Source of the DNA: Serinicoccus profundi
GTDB lineage: Bacteria > Actinomycetota > Actinomycetes > Actinomycetales > Dermatophilaceae
Reading direction: 5' to 3'
Length of the DNA: 64,000 bases
Assembly (NCBI RefSeq): GCF_008001015.1
Contig: NZ_CP042862.1
Coordinates: 2,294,001 to 2,358,000, forward strand
The position numbers and the translations under genes were made by a program. The first letter of the stretch is position 1. Every line of letters starts with the position of its first letter. A model generated the notes under the pieces. It was given only the letters and a program-made list of their open reading frames with translations, searched no databases and was not told the DNA's origin. Shown here piece by piece: positions 8,639-16,619 of this stretch.

Positions 8639-9472
8639 ATGGCGACCCGGGGGATCTTCGAGGCGCAGCGCTTCGTGACCAGCGAGGCGGTCGAGGTCGA
8701 GCTGCCCGCGGCCCCGGTGCCGACCCGCATGCTCTCCGGCCTCATCGACCTCCTGCTCGTGGTGGTCGGCGTCTTCGTCCTCGTCGTGCTGCTGCCCGGC
8801 GACATCTTCGACGCCGACCTCGCGCTCGGGCAGATCTTCGTCATCGTCCTCACGATCCTCGTCATGGCCGGCATCCCCATCACGCTGGAGACCCTCACCC
8901 ACGGACGCACCGTCGGCAAGCTCGTCATGGGGCTGCGGACCGTCCGCGACGACACCGGGCCGATCGGCTTCCGGCACGCGACGATCCGGGCTCTGGTGGG
9001 CACCTTCGAGCTCTGGATGACGTTCGGCAGCGTCGCGCTCATCACCGCGATGACCAACGAGAAGGGCAAGCGGCTCGGCGACTTCCTCGCCGGCACGTAT
9101 GTCGTGCACGACCGGGTGCGGCTCCGGCTCGCCCACCCGCCGGAGGTCGAGCCGGCGCTCGCCGACTGGGTCCAGGGTGCTGACATCGGCGTCGTGCCGG
9201 ACGCCCTCGTGGTCGCGACCCGGCAGTTCCTCTCCCGCGCCTCGAGCCTCACACCGCCGGCGCGCGCCCAGACCGGTGGGGAGTTGTATGCCGCCATCCT
9301 CGGCTTCGTCTCACCGCCCCCACCGCCCGGTGCCCACGCCGAGCAGGTCATGGCCAGCGTGCTGGCACGGCGCCGGCAGCGCGACGAGGAGCGCCTCGCC
9401 CGGGCCGACCGGCTGCGGGCCCGGGTGCTCCCCGACGAGCACCCGGCGCAGCCCTCCCCCGACGTCCGCTGA
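8639..9472 (+). CDS. RDD family membrane protein
   Basis: 277 residues. The RDD pattern is visible: TRMLSGLIDLLLVV opens the first helix (Arg then Asp), followed by a second helix, the loop LTHGRTVGKLVMGLRTV and a third hydrophobic stretch ending in NEKGKRLGDFLAGTYVV. The C-terminal 110 residues are soluble and charged, with an SPPPPPG linker and a long Arg/Glu helix. RDD proteins are small membrane proteins of mostly unknown or transport-related function. Its position beside SpoIIM and the MoxR/DUF58 cluster mirrors Rv3695. Confidence 0.9.
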   Translation: MATRGIFEAQRFVTSEAVEVELPAAPVPTRMLSGLIDLLLVVVGVFVLVVLLPGDIFDADLALGQIFVIVLTILVMAGIPITLETLTHGRTVGKLVMGLRTVRDDTGPIGFRHATIRALVGTFELWMTFGSVALITAMTNEKGKRLGDFLAGTYVVHDRVRLRLAHPPEVEPALADWVQGADIGVVPDALVVATRQFLSRASSLTPPARAQTGGELYAAILGFVSPPPPPGAHAEQVMASVLARRRQRDEERLARADRLRARVLPDEHPAQPSPDVR

Positions 9473-9503
9473 GGGGCCCGGTCACGGTCGCCGGGGCCTG
9501 AAC

Positions 9504-9543
9504 GTGGTGGCTACGGGTCGCTGTGCCGACCCGGGGCCACCAC
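9504..9543. terminator. Two-part stem-loop between convergent RDD and add genes
   Basis: GTGGTGGC (9504-9511) pairs with GCCACCAC (9536-9543), and GGGTCG (9515-9520) pairs inside with CGACCC (9527-9532). There is no U tract, as is common in high-GC actinobacteria. Its place between two converging genes makes a bidirectional terminator likely. Confidence 0.6.
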
Positions 9544-9564
9544 GGAGCAGCGGCTCTCGGCCGC

Positions 9565-10710
9565 TCAGGCGTCGTAGGCCGGCTTGAGGACGTCCTCGAT
9601 GAGGGCGAGCCGCTCGTCGAAGGGGAGGAAGGCGGACTTCATCGCGTTGACGCCCAGCCGCCGCAGCTCAGTCAGCCCCCACCCGGCGTGGTCGACGAGC
9701 AGCTGGGCCTCGCGCGTCATCGTCGTGGCGCTCATGAGCCGGTTGTCGGTGTTGAGGGTGACCCGGAAGCGCAGAGCGTCGAGCAGCCGGATCGCGTGCT
9801 CGGCGATCGAGGGTGCCGCGCCGGTCTGGACGTTGCTGCTCGGGCACATCTCCAGCGGGATCCGGCGGTCGCGCACGTAGGCCGCGAGCCCACCGAGCTC
9901 GAAGGCGGCCGGATCCTGCGCAGCCCGCGCGATGGCCCCCGCCATGTCCCGCGCGACGGGCACGCCGTCGAGGGTGATGTCGTCGATGATCCGGATGCCG
10001 TGCCCCAGCCGCTCGGCCCCGCACCACTGGATCGCCTCCCAGATGCTGGGCAGCCCGAAGGCCTCCCCGGCATGGATGGTGAAGTGGGCGTTCTCCTGGC
10101 GGAGGAACTCGAAGGCCCCCAGGTGGCGGGTCGGGGGGAAGCCGTCCTCGGCCCCGGCGATGTCGAAGCCGCAGACCTCCTCGGAGCGGTGGCGCACCAT
10201 GAGCTCGGCGATCTCCCGACTCCGGGCGGCGTGCCGCATGGCGGTGAGCATCGCACGCATCCGGATCGGCCCGGCCGGGGCCGCCGACTCGCCCGCGGCG
10301 ACGATCTCCTCGCCCTCCCGGAAGCCGGTGTTGACCGCTTCGACGACCTCGTCCAACCCCAGGCCCCCCTCGAGGTGCTGCTCGGGGGCATACCTCACCT
10401 CGGCGTAGACGACCCCGTCGGCCGCGAGGTCGAGCACGCACTCGCGCGCGGTCCGGGCGAGGGCGTCCGCCGTCTGCATGACGCCGACGGTGTGGGCGAA
10501 GGTCTCGAGGTAGCGCACGAGCGAGCCGCTGTCCGCCGCCTGCGCGAACCACGTCGAGAGCGACTCGACGTCGTCGGCCGGCAGTGCGGCATACCCCTGC
10601 TCGCGGGCGAGCTCCAGCACCGTGGCGGGGCGCACGCCCCCGTCGAGGTGGTCGTGCAGGAGCACCTTGGGCAGGGCACGGATCCGCTCGGGCGTCAGTG
10701 CCTCACTCAT
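9565..10710 (-). CDS. add: Adenosine deaminase
   Basis: 381 residues; converts adenosine and deoxyadenosine to the inosine forms in the cytosol. Zinc ligands are visible as HDHLDGG (His19 and His21), IHAGEAFG (catalytic His/Glu region), GHGIR and the second Asp motif [21 protein letters not shown] is the family substrate loop. ATG 10710 is preferred to an upstream in-frame GTG because it overlaps the cupin stop by eight bases and the protein then starts at a normal N-terminus. It forms a two-gene unit with the upstream cupin and belongs to the nucleoside salvage block. Confidence 0.96.
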   Translation of the reverse strand: MSEALTPERIRALPKVLLHDHLDGGVRPATVLELAREQGYAALPADDVESLSTWFAQAADSGSLVRYLETFAHTVGVMQTADALARTARECVLDLAADGVVYAEVRYAPEQHLEGGLGLDEVVEAVNTGFREGEEIVAAGESAAPAGPIRMRAMLTAMRHAARSREIAELMVRHRSEEVCGFDIAGAEDGFPPTRHLGAFEFLRQENAHFTIHAGEAFGLPSIWEAIQWCGAERLGHGIRIIDDITLDGVPVARDMAGAIARAAQDPAAFELGGLAAYVRDRRIPLEMCPSSNVQTGAAPSIAEHAIRLLDALRFRVTLNTDNRLMSATTMTREAQLLVDHAGWGLTELRRLGVNAMKSAFLPFDERLALIEDVLKPAYDA

Positions 10711-11053
10711 CGCGGTTGGCCCCCTCGAGGGTGAACGCCGGCGCGCACACCGCGAGGTACTCGGCACCTCCCGGTCCGGCGGAGTAGCGCACCCACTCCC
10801 CGGCGCGGGTCAGGACGCACTCCCCCGGACCGACGTCCACCTGCCCCTCGTCGTGCTCGACGACGAGGTGACCGGCCAGGACGTAGGTGATCTCGTCGAA
10901 CTCCGGGCGCTGGCCCGGCTCGTCCCACCCCGCCGGGGCGGTCATCCTCGCGAGCGACACGGACTCCTGGCCCGTGCTCGCCGCACCGGCAAGTTCCTGG
11001 ATCAGCTTCTCCCCGGTCCCGGGCACCCGGACCGGCCGCAACATCGTCGGCAT
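10703..11053 (-). CDS. Small cupin-domain protein (EutQ-like)
   Basis: 116 residues, one cupin barrel: the segment [20 protein letters not shown] carries motif 1 in reduced form and [17 protein letters not shown] motif 2. The classic metal-binding His residues are largely missing (EFDE replaces the HxH part), so metal binding is doubtful. It starts at ATG 11053, 7 bases after a TAGGAT box, and overlaps add downstream. Function unknown. A ligand-sensing or small-molecule-modifying partner in purine salvage is only suggested by position. Confidence 0.75.
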   Translation of the reverse strand: MPTMLRPVRVPGTGEKLIQELAGAASTGQESVSLARMTAPAGWDEPGQRPEFDEITYVLAGHLVVEHDEGQVDVGPGECVLTRAGEWVRYSAGPGGAEYLAVCAPAFTLEGANRDE

Positions 11054-11060
11054 GCCGTTG

Positions 11061-11070
11061 ATCCTATTCT
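11061..11070. promoter_or_regulatory. Overlapping divergent -10 boxes for cupin-add and deoC
   Basis: ATCCTATTCT holds TATTCT on the plus strand (11065-11070) and TAGGAT on the minus strand (11066-11061); the two share the central TA. Each box is 7 bases from its start codon (ATG 11078 and ATG 11053), so both mRNAs would be leaderless and could not be initiated at the same time on one DNA copy. Confidence 0.55.
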
Positions 11071-11077
11071 GGTGGGT

Positions 11078-11845
11078 ATGTCGCACACGATCACCCCCGG
11101 GACCACCCTCACCACGCAGGACGTCGCCGACCTCATCGACCACGCCCTGCTCAAGCCCGAGCTCACGCCCGCGGAGGTCGAGCAGGCCTGCCGCGCCCTC
11201 GCGGCGGACGAGATCTGGTCGGTGTGCGTGCGTCCGTCCGACGTCCGGCTCGCCCTGCAGGCCGTCGACGGGCACACGACGCGGGTCTGCACCGTCATCG
11301 GCTTCCCGCACGGCACCACCTCGACGGCGGCGAAGGTCGCCGAGTCACGCCAGGCCCTGGCCGACGGTGCGACCGAGCTGGACATGGTGCTCAACATCGG
11401 CCGGCTGCGCGGCGGTGACGTCGACGCCGTCACCCAGGACATCGCCGCGGTCGTCGAGGTCGGCCACGCGGCCGGGGTCCTCGTCAAGGTCATCTTCGAG
11501 ACCGCCCTCCTCGACGACGCGCAGAAGGAGGCCGCCTGCCGGGCCAGCGAGGCGGCGGGCGCCGACTTCGTCAAGACCTCGACCGGCTTCGCCGGCGGCG
11601 GCGCCACGCTGCCTGACGTGCGGCTCATGCGAGCCGCGATCCCGGACACCATGCAGGTCAAGGCCTCCGGCGGGGTCCGCGACATCGACACCCTCCTGGC
11701 CATGGTCGCCGAGGGCGTCACCCGGATCGGCACGTCCTCGACCGAGGCGCTGCTCGCCGGTGCGCGGGAGCGCGAGCAGGCCGGCACCCTCGTCGTGCCC
11801 GAGCCCGGTGCCAATGTCGCCGGGGCCGACGGGCAGGGCTACTGA
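11078..11845 (+). CDS. deoC: Deoxyribose-phosphate aldolase
   Basis: 255 residues. Cleaves 2-deoxyribose 5-phosphate to glyceraldehyde 3-phosphate and acetaldehyde, the last step of deoxynucleoside catabolism. The Schiff-base lysine is in FVKTSTGF, the proton-relay Asp in ELDMVLNIG and the second lysine in VKASGGVRD. ATG 11078 follows TATTCT by seven bases. It converges with deoA, only 3 bases apart at the 3' ends, with no stem-loop between them. deoC with deoA, cdd and add makes a complete catabolic set. Confidence 0.97.
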   Translation: MSHTITPGTTLTTQDVADLIDHALLKPELTPAEVEQACRALAADEIWSVCVRPSDVRLALQAVDGHTTRVCTVIGFPHGTTSTAAKVAESRQALADGATELDMVLNIGRLRGGDVDAVTQDIAAVVEVGHAAGVLVKVIFETALLDDAQKEAACRASEAAGADFVKTSTGFAGGGATLPDVRLMRAAIPDTMQVKASGGVRDIDTLLAMVAEGVTRIGTSSTEALLAGAREREQAGTLVVPEPGANVAGADGQGY

Positions 11846-11848
11846 CGC

Positions 11849-13138
11849 TCAGCTCACGCGGTCGATGACGATGCTCCCGGCCGTCTCGACGTCGCCCGCG
11901 GAGCCGATCGCCCAGGAGCCCTCGAGGGCGTCCGCGGCCCGCTCGATGCGGTGCGCCTCGTCGGTGTGCAGCGTCATGAGCGGCTGGCCCTTGCGGACCT
12001 CGTCACCGGGCTTGGCGTGCATGACCACACCGGCGGCTGCCTGCACCGGGTCCTCCTTGCGGGCGCGCCCCGCGCCGAGGCGCCAGGCCGCGACACCGAC
12101 CGAGAGGGCGTCGAGGCGGGTCAGCACACCGTCCGCATCGGCCACGACCTCCTGGCTCTCCTTCGGCTCCGGCATCGGGGCGTCGGGGTCGCCGCCCTGT
12201 GCCTGGATCATCCGACGCCACACGTCCATCGCCCGCCCGTCGGCGAGGGCGTCGGCCGGGTCCACGTCGGTGACGCCGGCCCCGCTGAGCATCTCCCGGG
12301 CCAGCGCCACGGTGAGGTCGACGACGTCCTGCGGTCCGCCACCGGCCAGCACCTCCACCGACTCGGCGACCTCGATGCCGTTGCCGGCGGTCAGCCCGAG
12401 CGGGGTCGACATGTCGGTGAGCAGCGCGACGGTGTGGACCCCGGCGTCCTGACCCAGCGCGACCATCGTCTCGGCCAGCTCGCGGGCGTCCGCCTCGGTC
12501 TTCATGAAGGCCCCGGAGCCCACCTTGACGTCGAGCACCAGGGTGCCCGTCCCCTCGGCGATCTTCTTGCTCATGATCGAGGAGGCGATGAGCGGGATCG
12601 CCTCGACCGTCCCGGTGACGTCACGCAGGGCATACAGCCGCTTGTCCGCCGGGGCGAGCCCGGAGCCGGCGGCGCAGATCACCGCCCCGACGTCCTCGAG
12701 CTGGTCGAGCATCTCCTCGTTGGACAGCGCCGCCCGCCAGCCCGGGATCGCCTCGAGCTTGTCGAGGGTGCCGCCGGTGTGGCCCAGCCCGCGCCCCGAG
12801 AGCTGGGGCACCGCGACGCCGCAGGCGGCCACGAGCGGGGCCAGCGGCAGGGTGATCTTGTCGCCGACGCCACCCGTGGAGTGCTTGTCCGCGGTGGGCC
12901 GGGAGAGGGAGGAGAAGTCCATCCGCTCCCCCGAGGCGATCATCGCGCCCGTCCAGTCGCCGATCTCGCGGCGGTTCATCCCGTTGAGCAGGATGGCCAT
13001 CGCGAGCGCGGCCATCTGCTCGTCGGCGACGACCTCACGGGTGTAGGCATCGATGACCCACGCGATCTCCTCGCTGCCGAGCTCCCCCCGATCGCGCTTG
13101 GTCCGGATGATGTCGACGGCATCGAAAGACTCGCTCAT
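11849..13138 (-). CDS. deoA: Thymidine phosphorylase
   Basis: 429 residues; phosphorolysis of thymidine (and deoxyuridine) to the base and deoxyribose 1-phosphate. The family signature DKHSTGGVGDK is present, with LSGRGLGHTGGTLDKLE downstream and the C-terminal alpha/beta domain ending in GDVETAGSIVIDRVS. I start at ATG 13138 (MSESFDAVDII) because sequence further upstream is not family-like. The minus-strand box CACACT six bases upstream is weak. It supplies deoxyribose 1-phosphate to the deoC route through a phosphopentomutase not in this window. Confidence 0.96.
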   Translation of the reverse strand: MSESFDAVDIIRTKRDRGELGSEEIAWVIDAYTREVVADEQMAALAMAILLNGMNRREIGDWTGAMIASGERMDFSSLSRPTADKHSTGGVGDKITLPLAPLVAACGVAVPQLSGRGLGHTGGTLDKLEAIPGWRAALSNEEMLDQLEDVGAVICAAGSGLAPADKRLYALRDVTGTVEAIPLIASSIMSKKIAEGTGTLVLDVKVGSGAFMKTEADARELAETMVALGQDAGVHTVALLTDMSTPLGLTAGNGIEVAESVEVLAGGGPQDVVDLTVALAREMLSGAGVTDVDPADALADGRAMDVWRRMIQAQGGDPDAPMPEPKESQEVVADADGVLTRLDALSVGVAAWRLGAGRARKEDPVQAAAGVVMHAKPGDEVRKGQPLMTLHTDEAHRIERAADALEGSWAIGSAGDVETAGSIVIDRVS

Positions 13139-13242
13139 CCGCACAGTGTGACGCATGAGGGGCCGTCGCCGCCGACGAGGGGAGGACCCTTCTGTGCTGG
13201 TGCTACGGCTGCTCCCTGTGGCGCGCCCACACACCGACCGCT

Positions 13243-14046
13243 CTAGGCGTAGCGCCCGGTCTGCCCCAGCGACGAGCAGGTCTGCACGACCCGCGACACC
13301 CTGCTCCCGGCGGGCTCCTCCCCGCGGGCGGCCTCCAGCTCGCGGGCCAGACGTCGCAGCCCGGACTCGAACTCCTTGCGTCCGCTGCCCGGCCCACCCT
13401 GCGCTCCCGAGAGCATCATGAGCGAGCGCTCGACGGTCTGGTCGATCTCGCCGAGCAACCGCGTGACGTCGGCGCCCGATGCCGTGCGGGCCGCGGCGTC
13501 CAGCTCGCGGGCCAGGCGCCCCAGGTGCAGCTGGCCGAGGGAGACCACGGGGTCGGTCGAGGTGCTGGTGGGGTATGCCGCCGCGGGCCCGGGCGTACTC
13601 GTGGCTCCCCAGGAGGTGGCCGGCGACGGGCTCGGCCCGGGCGCGGAGCCGGTCTGCCACGGGCCCGGCTCGGAGGCTTGTCCCGACCCGGGCGACCCGC
13701 TCTCGCCGGACGGACCGTTCCCCGGCGACGGCAGGGGTGGGGGCGCCGACGCCGTGTCGTGGTAGCCCGGCACGTCGATCAGCGGCATACCCGGGCCGTC
13801 GTCGTGGTGGCCGTCGTCGCGGTGGCCGTCGTCGCGGTGGCCGTAGACCTGGGAGTGTGCGTCGCGGCCGAGGTCGGCACCCTGCGGACGCCGGGAGGTG
13901 GGCAGGCCCCCACGACCGGTCACCACGCTGAGCACCACGAGGCCCAGGACGATGGGGATGAGCGGCAGGTCCAGCGGCGTGAGGCCGTTGAGCACGAGGA
14001 TGCCGATGACGATCGCGAAGATCGGGACCTGCCTGGGCTTCTTCAT
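13243..14046 (-). CDS. Uncharacterised membrane-anchored protein with DDGH repeats
   Basis: 267 residues, not recognised. Residues 1-10 are basic, followed by two short hydrophobic helices (about 7-35, IFAIVIGILVLNG and IVLGLVVLSVV). A central region has a tandem GHRDDG/GHHDDG repeat encoded by a 15-base DNA repeat (about 13800-13850), then 80 residues of Pro/Ser/Gly. The C-terminal 100 residues are predicted helical and well composed (RLARELDAAARTASGADVTR, QTVERSLMMLSG). ATG 14046 is the start. The helical end may be a conserved partner-binding domain; the His/Asp repeats might bind metal. Confidence 0.7.
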   Translation of the reverse strand: MKKPRQVPIFAIVIGILVLNGLTPLDLPLIPIVLGLVVLSVVTGRGGLPTSRRPQGADLGRDAHSQVYGHRDDGHRDDGHHDDGPGMPLIDVPGYHDTASAPPPLPSPGNGPSGESGSPGSGQASEPGPWQTGSAPGPSPSPATSWGATSTPGPAAAYPTSTSTDPVVSLGQLHLGRLARELDAAARTASGADVTRLLGEIDQTVERSLMMLSGAQGGPGSGRKEFESGLRRLARELEAARGEEPAGSRVSRVVQTCSSLGQTGRYA

Positions 14047-14112
14047 GGGTGGTTGCGCTCCTCGTCTGCTCCGGTCGACGGCCCGGGCGGGTCGTGTGAC
14101 ATCCTGACCCGC

Positions 14113-14796
14113 GTGCTCATCGCTGACATCATGGCCCTGGTCGCGCCGCCGGTGACGGATCTGCTGCGGCGATCCCGGACTGGGACGCCCGATCCGCAGC
14201 CGATGTTCCCCACCATCATCGCGGTCCGCAACGACCGCGTCGTCGCCAGCGTGTCGACCCCGAGGATCGAGGCGACGATGTCCGCCGCCACCACCCTCGC
14301 GGTGGGAGTGGACCCGCAGGCGCTGGTCGTCGCCACGGAGGCCCGGCTCGACGGCGAGCAGCCCGCGCTGACGTATGCCGTGATGACCCGCGAGCGGCAG
14401 GCCAGATGGGTGCTCCAGGAGGTCACCGAGGGGGCCGACGGGGTGCGCTTCTCGGTGCCGGTCGACGGTGGCGAGCCCACGGGCCAGGGCGCGGGGACGC
14501 TGCGGGTGCTGGCCGAGGCGATGGGCCAGCGGCCGATCGACGTGTCGACGGTCGCCCGCAAGGACCGCTCCGGCACCTTCGGCGAGGAGCCCTTCCTGGC
14601 CGCGGAGCAGGGGCGGGTCGTCGTGGACGCCGGCACGATGAGGACGCTGCACGAGCGGGTCTCCGAGATCGGCGGGCAGGCGATCTACGTCGCCCGCAGC
14701 CCGGAGGCCGCGCGCACCGCCCTCGCGGCCGGGCTGCCGCGCACCTGCCTGCTCGGGGGCGGGTCCACCACCGACTCCGGAGTGCGGTCGGGATAG
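14113..14796 (+). CDS. Uncharacterised cytosolic protein
   Basis: 227 residues from GTG 14113 (ATG 14131 is an alternative). No membrane segment and no motif I recognise. It has an alpha/beta composition with segments TIIAVRNDRVVASVSTPRIE and ALVVATEARLDGEQPALTYA that read like repeated strand-turn-strand units. It sits alone on the plus strand between the minus-strand cdd and the DDGH protein, inside the nucleoside salvage block, and its stop codon is the first base set of a strong stem-loop. Codon use is like its neighbours, so recent transfer is not indicated. Confidence 0.65.
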   Translation: MLIADIMALVAPPVTDLLRRSRTGTPDPQPMFPTIIAVRNDRVVASVSTPRIEATMSAATTLAVGVDPQALVVATEARLDGEQPALTYAVMTRERQARWVLQEVTEGADGVRFSVPVDGGEPTGQGAGTLRVLAEAMGQRPIDVSTVARKDRSGTFGEEPFLAAEQGRVVVDAGTMRTLHERVSEIGGQAIYVARSPEAARTALAAGLPRTCLLGGGSTTDSGVRSG

Positions 14797-14837
14797 CCCG
14801 ACCTGCATCGGCAAACTTCCCGATGAAGGTCGGGCTA
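14794..14837. terminator. Long stem-loop between convergent genes
   Basis: TAGCCCGACCT (14794-14804) pairs with AGGTCGGGCTA (14827-14837); inside, after one mismatch, CATCGG (14806-14811) pairs with CCGATG (14820-14825), leaving an 8-base loop. It includes the TAG stop of the upstream gene and faces cdd on the other strand. No U tract. Probably a bidirectional terminator. Confidence 0.65.
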
Positions 14838-14861
14838 GGGTGACGTCGGTCCCGCGGGTCG

Positions 14862-15257
14862 TCAGCGCCGGTCGAGGTCCTCGGGGCCGAAGGCCTGCGG
14901 CAGCACCTCATCCATCCGCAGGATCCCCTGCGGCGTCTGCAGCAGGCAGTCGGCACCACCGTGCTCCCAGACCAGTTGGCGGCAGCGGCCGCACGGCATG
15001 ATCGTCTCCCCGCGACCGTCGACGCACCACACCGCGACGAGGCGACCCCCGCCACCGGCGACCAGCTCGGAGACCATGCCGCACTCGGCGCAGAGCGTGA
15101 CGCCATACCCGGCGTTCTCGACGTTGCAGCCGGCCACGACGCGCCCGTCGTCGACCAGCCCGGCGACCCCGACGGGATAACCGGAGTAGGGCGCGTAGGA
15201 CCGGTGGGTCATCTCGACCGCCCGGTCGTGCAGCGGCTGCCAGTTGATCTCGGGCAC
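14862..15257 (-). CDS. cdd: Cytidine deaminase
   Basis: 131 residues, the usual size of tetrameric bacterial Cdd. Deaminates cytidine and deoxycytidine. Zinc site CAECGMVSEL (first Cys plus catalytic Glu) and PCGRCRQ (two more Cys) are intact; NVENAGYGVTLCAE is the substrate-binding segment. It follows the ABC permease genes by 60 bases on the same strand, so it is probably the last gene of the nucleoside importer operon, which links uptake to catabolism. Confidence 0.97.
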   Translation of the reverse strand: MPEINWQPLHDRAVEMTHRSYAPYSGYPVGVAGLVDDGRVVAGCNVENAGYGVTLCAECGMVSELVAGGGGRLVAVWCVDGRGETIMPCGRCRQLVWEHGGADCLLQTPQGILRMDEVLPQAFGPEDLDRR

Positions 15258-15317
15258 GGGTGCCTCCTCGGGGTATGCGGGTGAGCGCGGGTGGGATCGG
15301 AAGCGGCGGTTCGGGGC

Positions 15318-16619
15318 TCAGCCCTTGGTGTAGGGCATGCCCTCGGCGGCCGGCGGGCGGACCCGACCGACGAAGCCGGCGACGGCCAGGATGGTGATGA
15401 CGTAGGGCAGCATGAGCAGCAGCTCGGAGGGGACACCGCTGCCGATGCTGGACAGGACGTTGCCGAGGTTCTTGGAGAACCCGAAGAGCAGGGCCGCGAG
15501 GACGGCACCCCACGGGTTCCACTTGCCCAGGATCATCGCGGCCAGCGCGATGTAGCCCTGTCCTGCGGACATCTCGCGACCGAAGGCCAGCCCCGAACCG
15601 ACGGTGAAGAAGGCACCACCGAGCCCGGCGATGGCACCGCCGAGGATGGTGTTCCAGACCCGGCGCACGTTGACCTTGATGCCGACCGTGTCGGCCGCCT
15701 TGGGGTGCTCACCGACCGCGCGCGTCCGGAGCCCCCAGCGGCTGCGGAAGAGCATGAACTGCAGACCGAAGACGAGGGCGTACATGAGGTAGACGAGGAT
15801 CGTCTGGTTGAAGAGCACCGGGCCGATGACGGGGATGTCGGCCAGCCCCGGGATCCGGATCCGGGGCAACGGCATGCGGCTGTTCCACAGCGCCTTGTTG
15901 TCCGACAGCACGGTGGAGAAGAGGAAGCCGGTCAGGCCGATGATGAGGGTGTTGAGGACGACGCCGACGATGATCTGGTTGACCCGGAAGGACACCGAGA
16001 ACCACGCCAGCGCGGCCCCGACGAGGGCACCGGCCACGGGTGCCGCGACGAGCCCGACATAGGCCGAGCCGGCTGCCGAGGCGACCACCGCACCCATGAA
16101 GGCCCCGAAGAGCAGCTGCCCCTCGATGGCGATGTTGATGATGCCCGAGCGCTCGCAGATGACGCCGGACATCGCGCCGAAGACGAGCGGCACCGACAGG
16201 GCCAGGGCCCCGGCGAGCAGCGACACCATGGGGATGACGGTGCTGCGCCCCGCCCCCACGAACGTGAGGAAGGCCAGGACGAAGGCGACGCCCACGGCGA
16301 CGTGCGACCAGGCCGGCATCGGTCGGCGCTCGCGCCACCGCCAGAAGGAGTAGCCGGTGGCGGCCACCATGACGAGGAGCAGCACGACGAGGAAGCCGAG
16401 CGCGGGCACCGGGATGTTGGGGATCTGCACCAGGTCGCTGCTCGTGCCGAACTGGAAGGTGGTCCGCGCGTCGGCCGGGGTGTCGAGCACCCACGCGAGC
16501 AGCGTGACCAGGGCCGCCAGGGCGTAGACGATCGTCGCCTTGAGGCTCACCTTGGGCCGGGTGCGGTGCACGCCGGTGTCGTCGGACGGGGTGGCCTGGG
16601 GCTGGGTGGCGGTGCTCAT
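15318..16619 (-). CDS. Nucleoside ABC transporter permease (second)
   Basis: 433 residues with about ten membrane helices of the BPD_transp_2 family. The family loop appears as GIINIAIEGQLLFGAFMGA, which contacts the ATPase, followed by RVNQIIVGVVLNTL. An N-terminal 20-residue hydrophilic stretch precedes the first helix. It overlaps the other permease by four bases (ATGA) and is closest to YufQ/NupQ-type permeases that work with a BMP-family lipoprotein. Substrate (purine or pyrimidine nucleosides) is inferred from the neighbouring cdd, deoA and add. Confidence 0.92.
   Translation of the reverse strand: MSTATQPQATPSDDTGVHRTRPKVSLKATIVYALAALVTLLAWVLDTPADARTTFQFGTSSDLVQIPNIPVPALGFLVVLLLVMVAATGYSFWRWRERRPMPAWSHVAVGVAFVLAFLTFVGAGRSTVIPMVSLLAGALALSVPLVFGAMSGVICERSGIINIAIEGQLLFGAFMGAVVASAAGSAYVGLVAAPVAGALVGAALAWFSVSFRVNQIIVGVVLNTLIIGLTGFLFSTVLSDNKALWNSRMPLPRIRIPGLADIPVIGPVLFNQTILVYLMYALVFGLQFMLFRSRWGLRTRAVGEHPKAADTVGIKVNVRRVWNTILGGAIAGLGGAFFTVGSGLAFGREMSAGQGYIALAAMILGKWNPWGAVLAALLFGFSKNLGNVLSSIGSGVPSELLLMLPYVITILAVAGFVGRVRPPAAEGMPYTKG

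Noticed and set aside
13800-13850. 15-bp tandem repeat as a non-coding element
   Set aside because: It is in frame inside an open gene and encodes the GHRDDG repeats.
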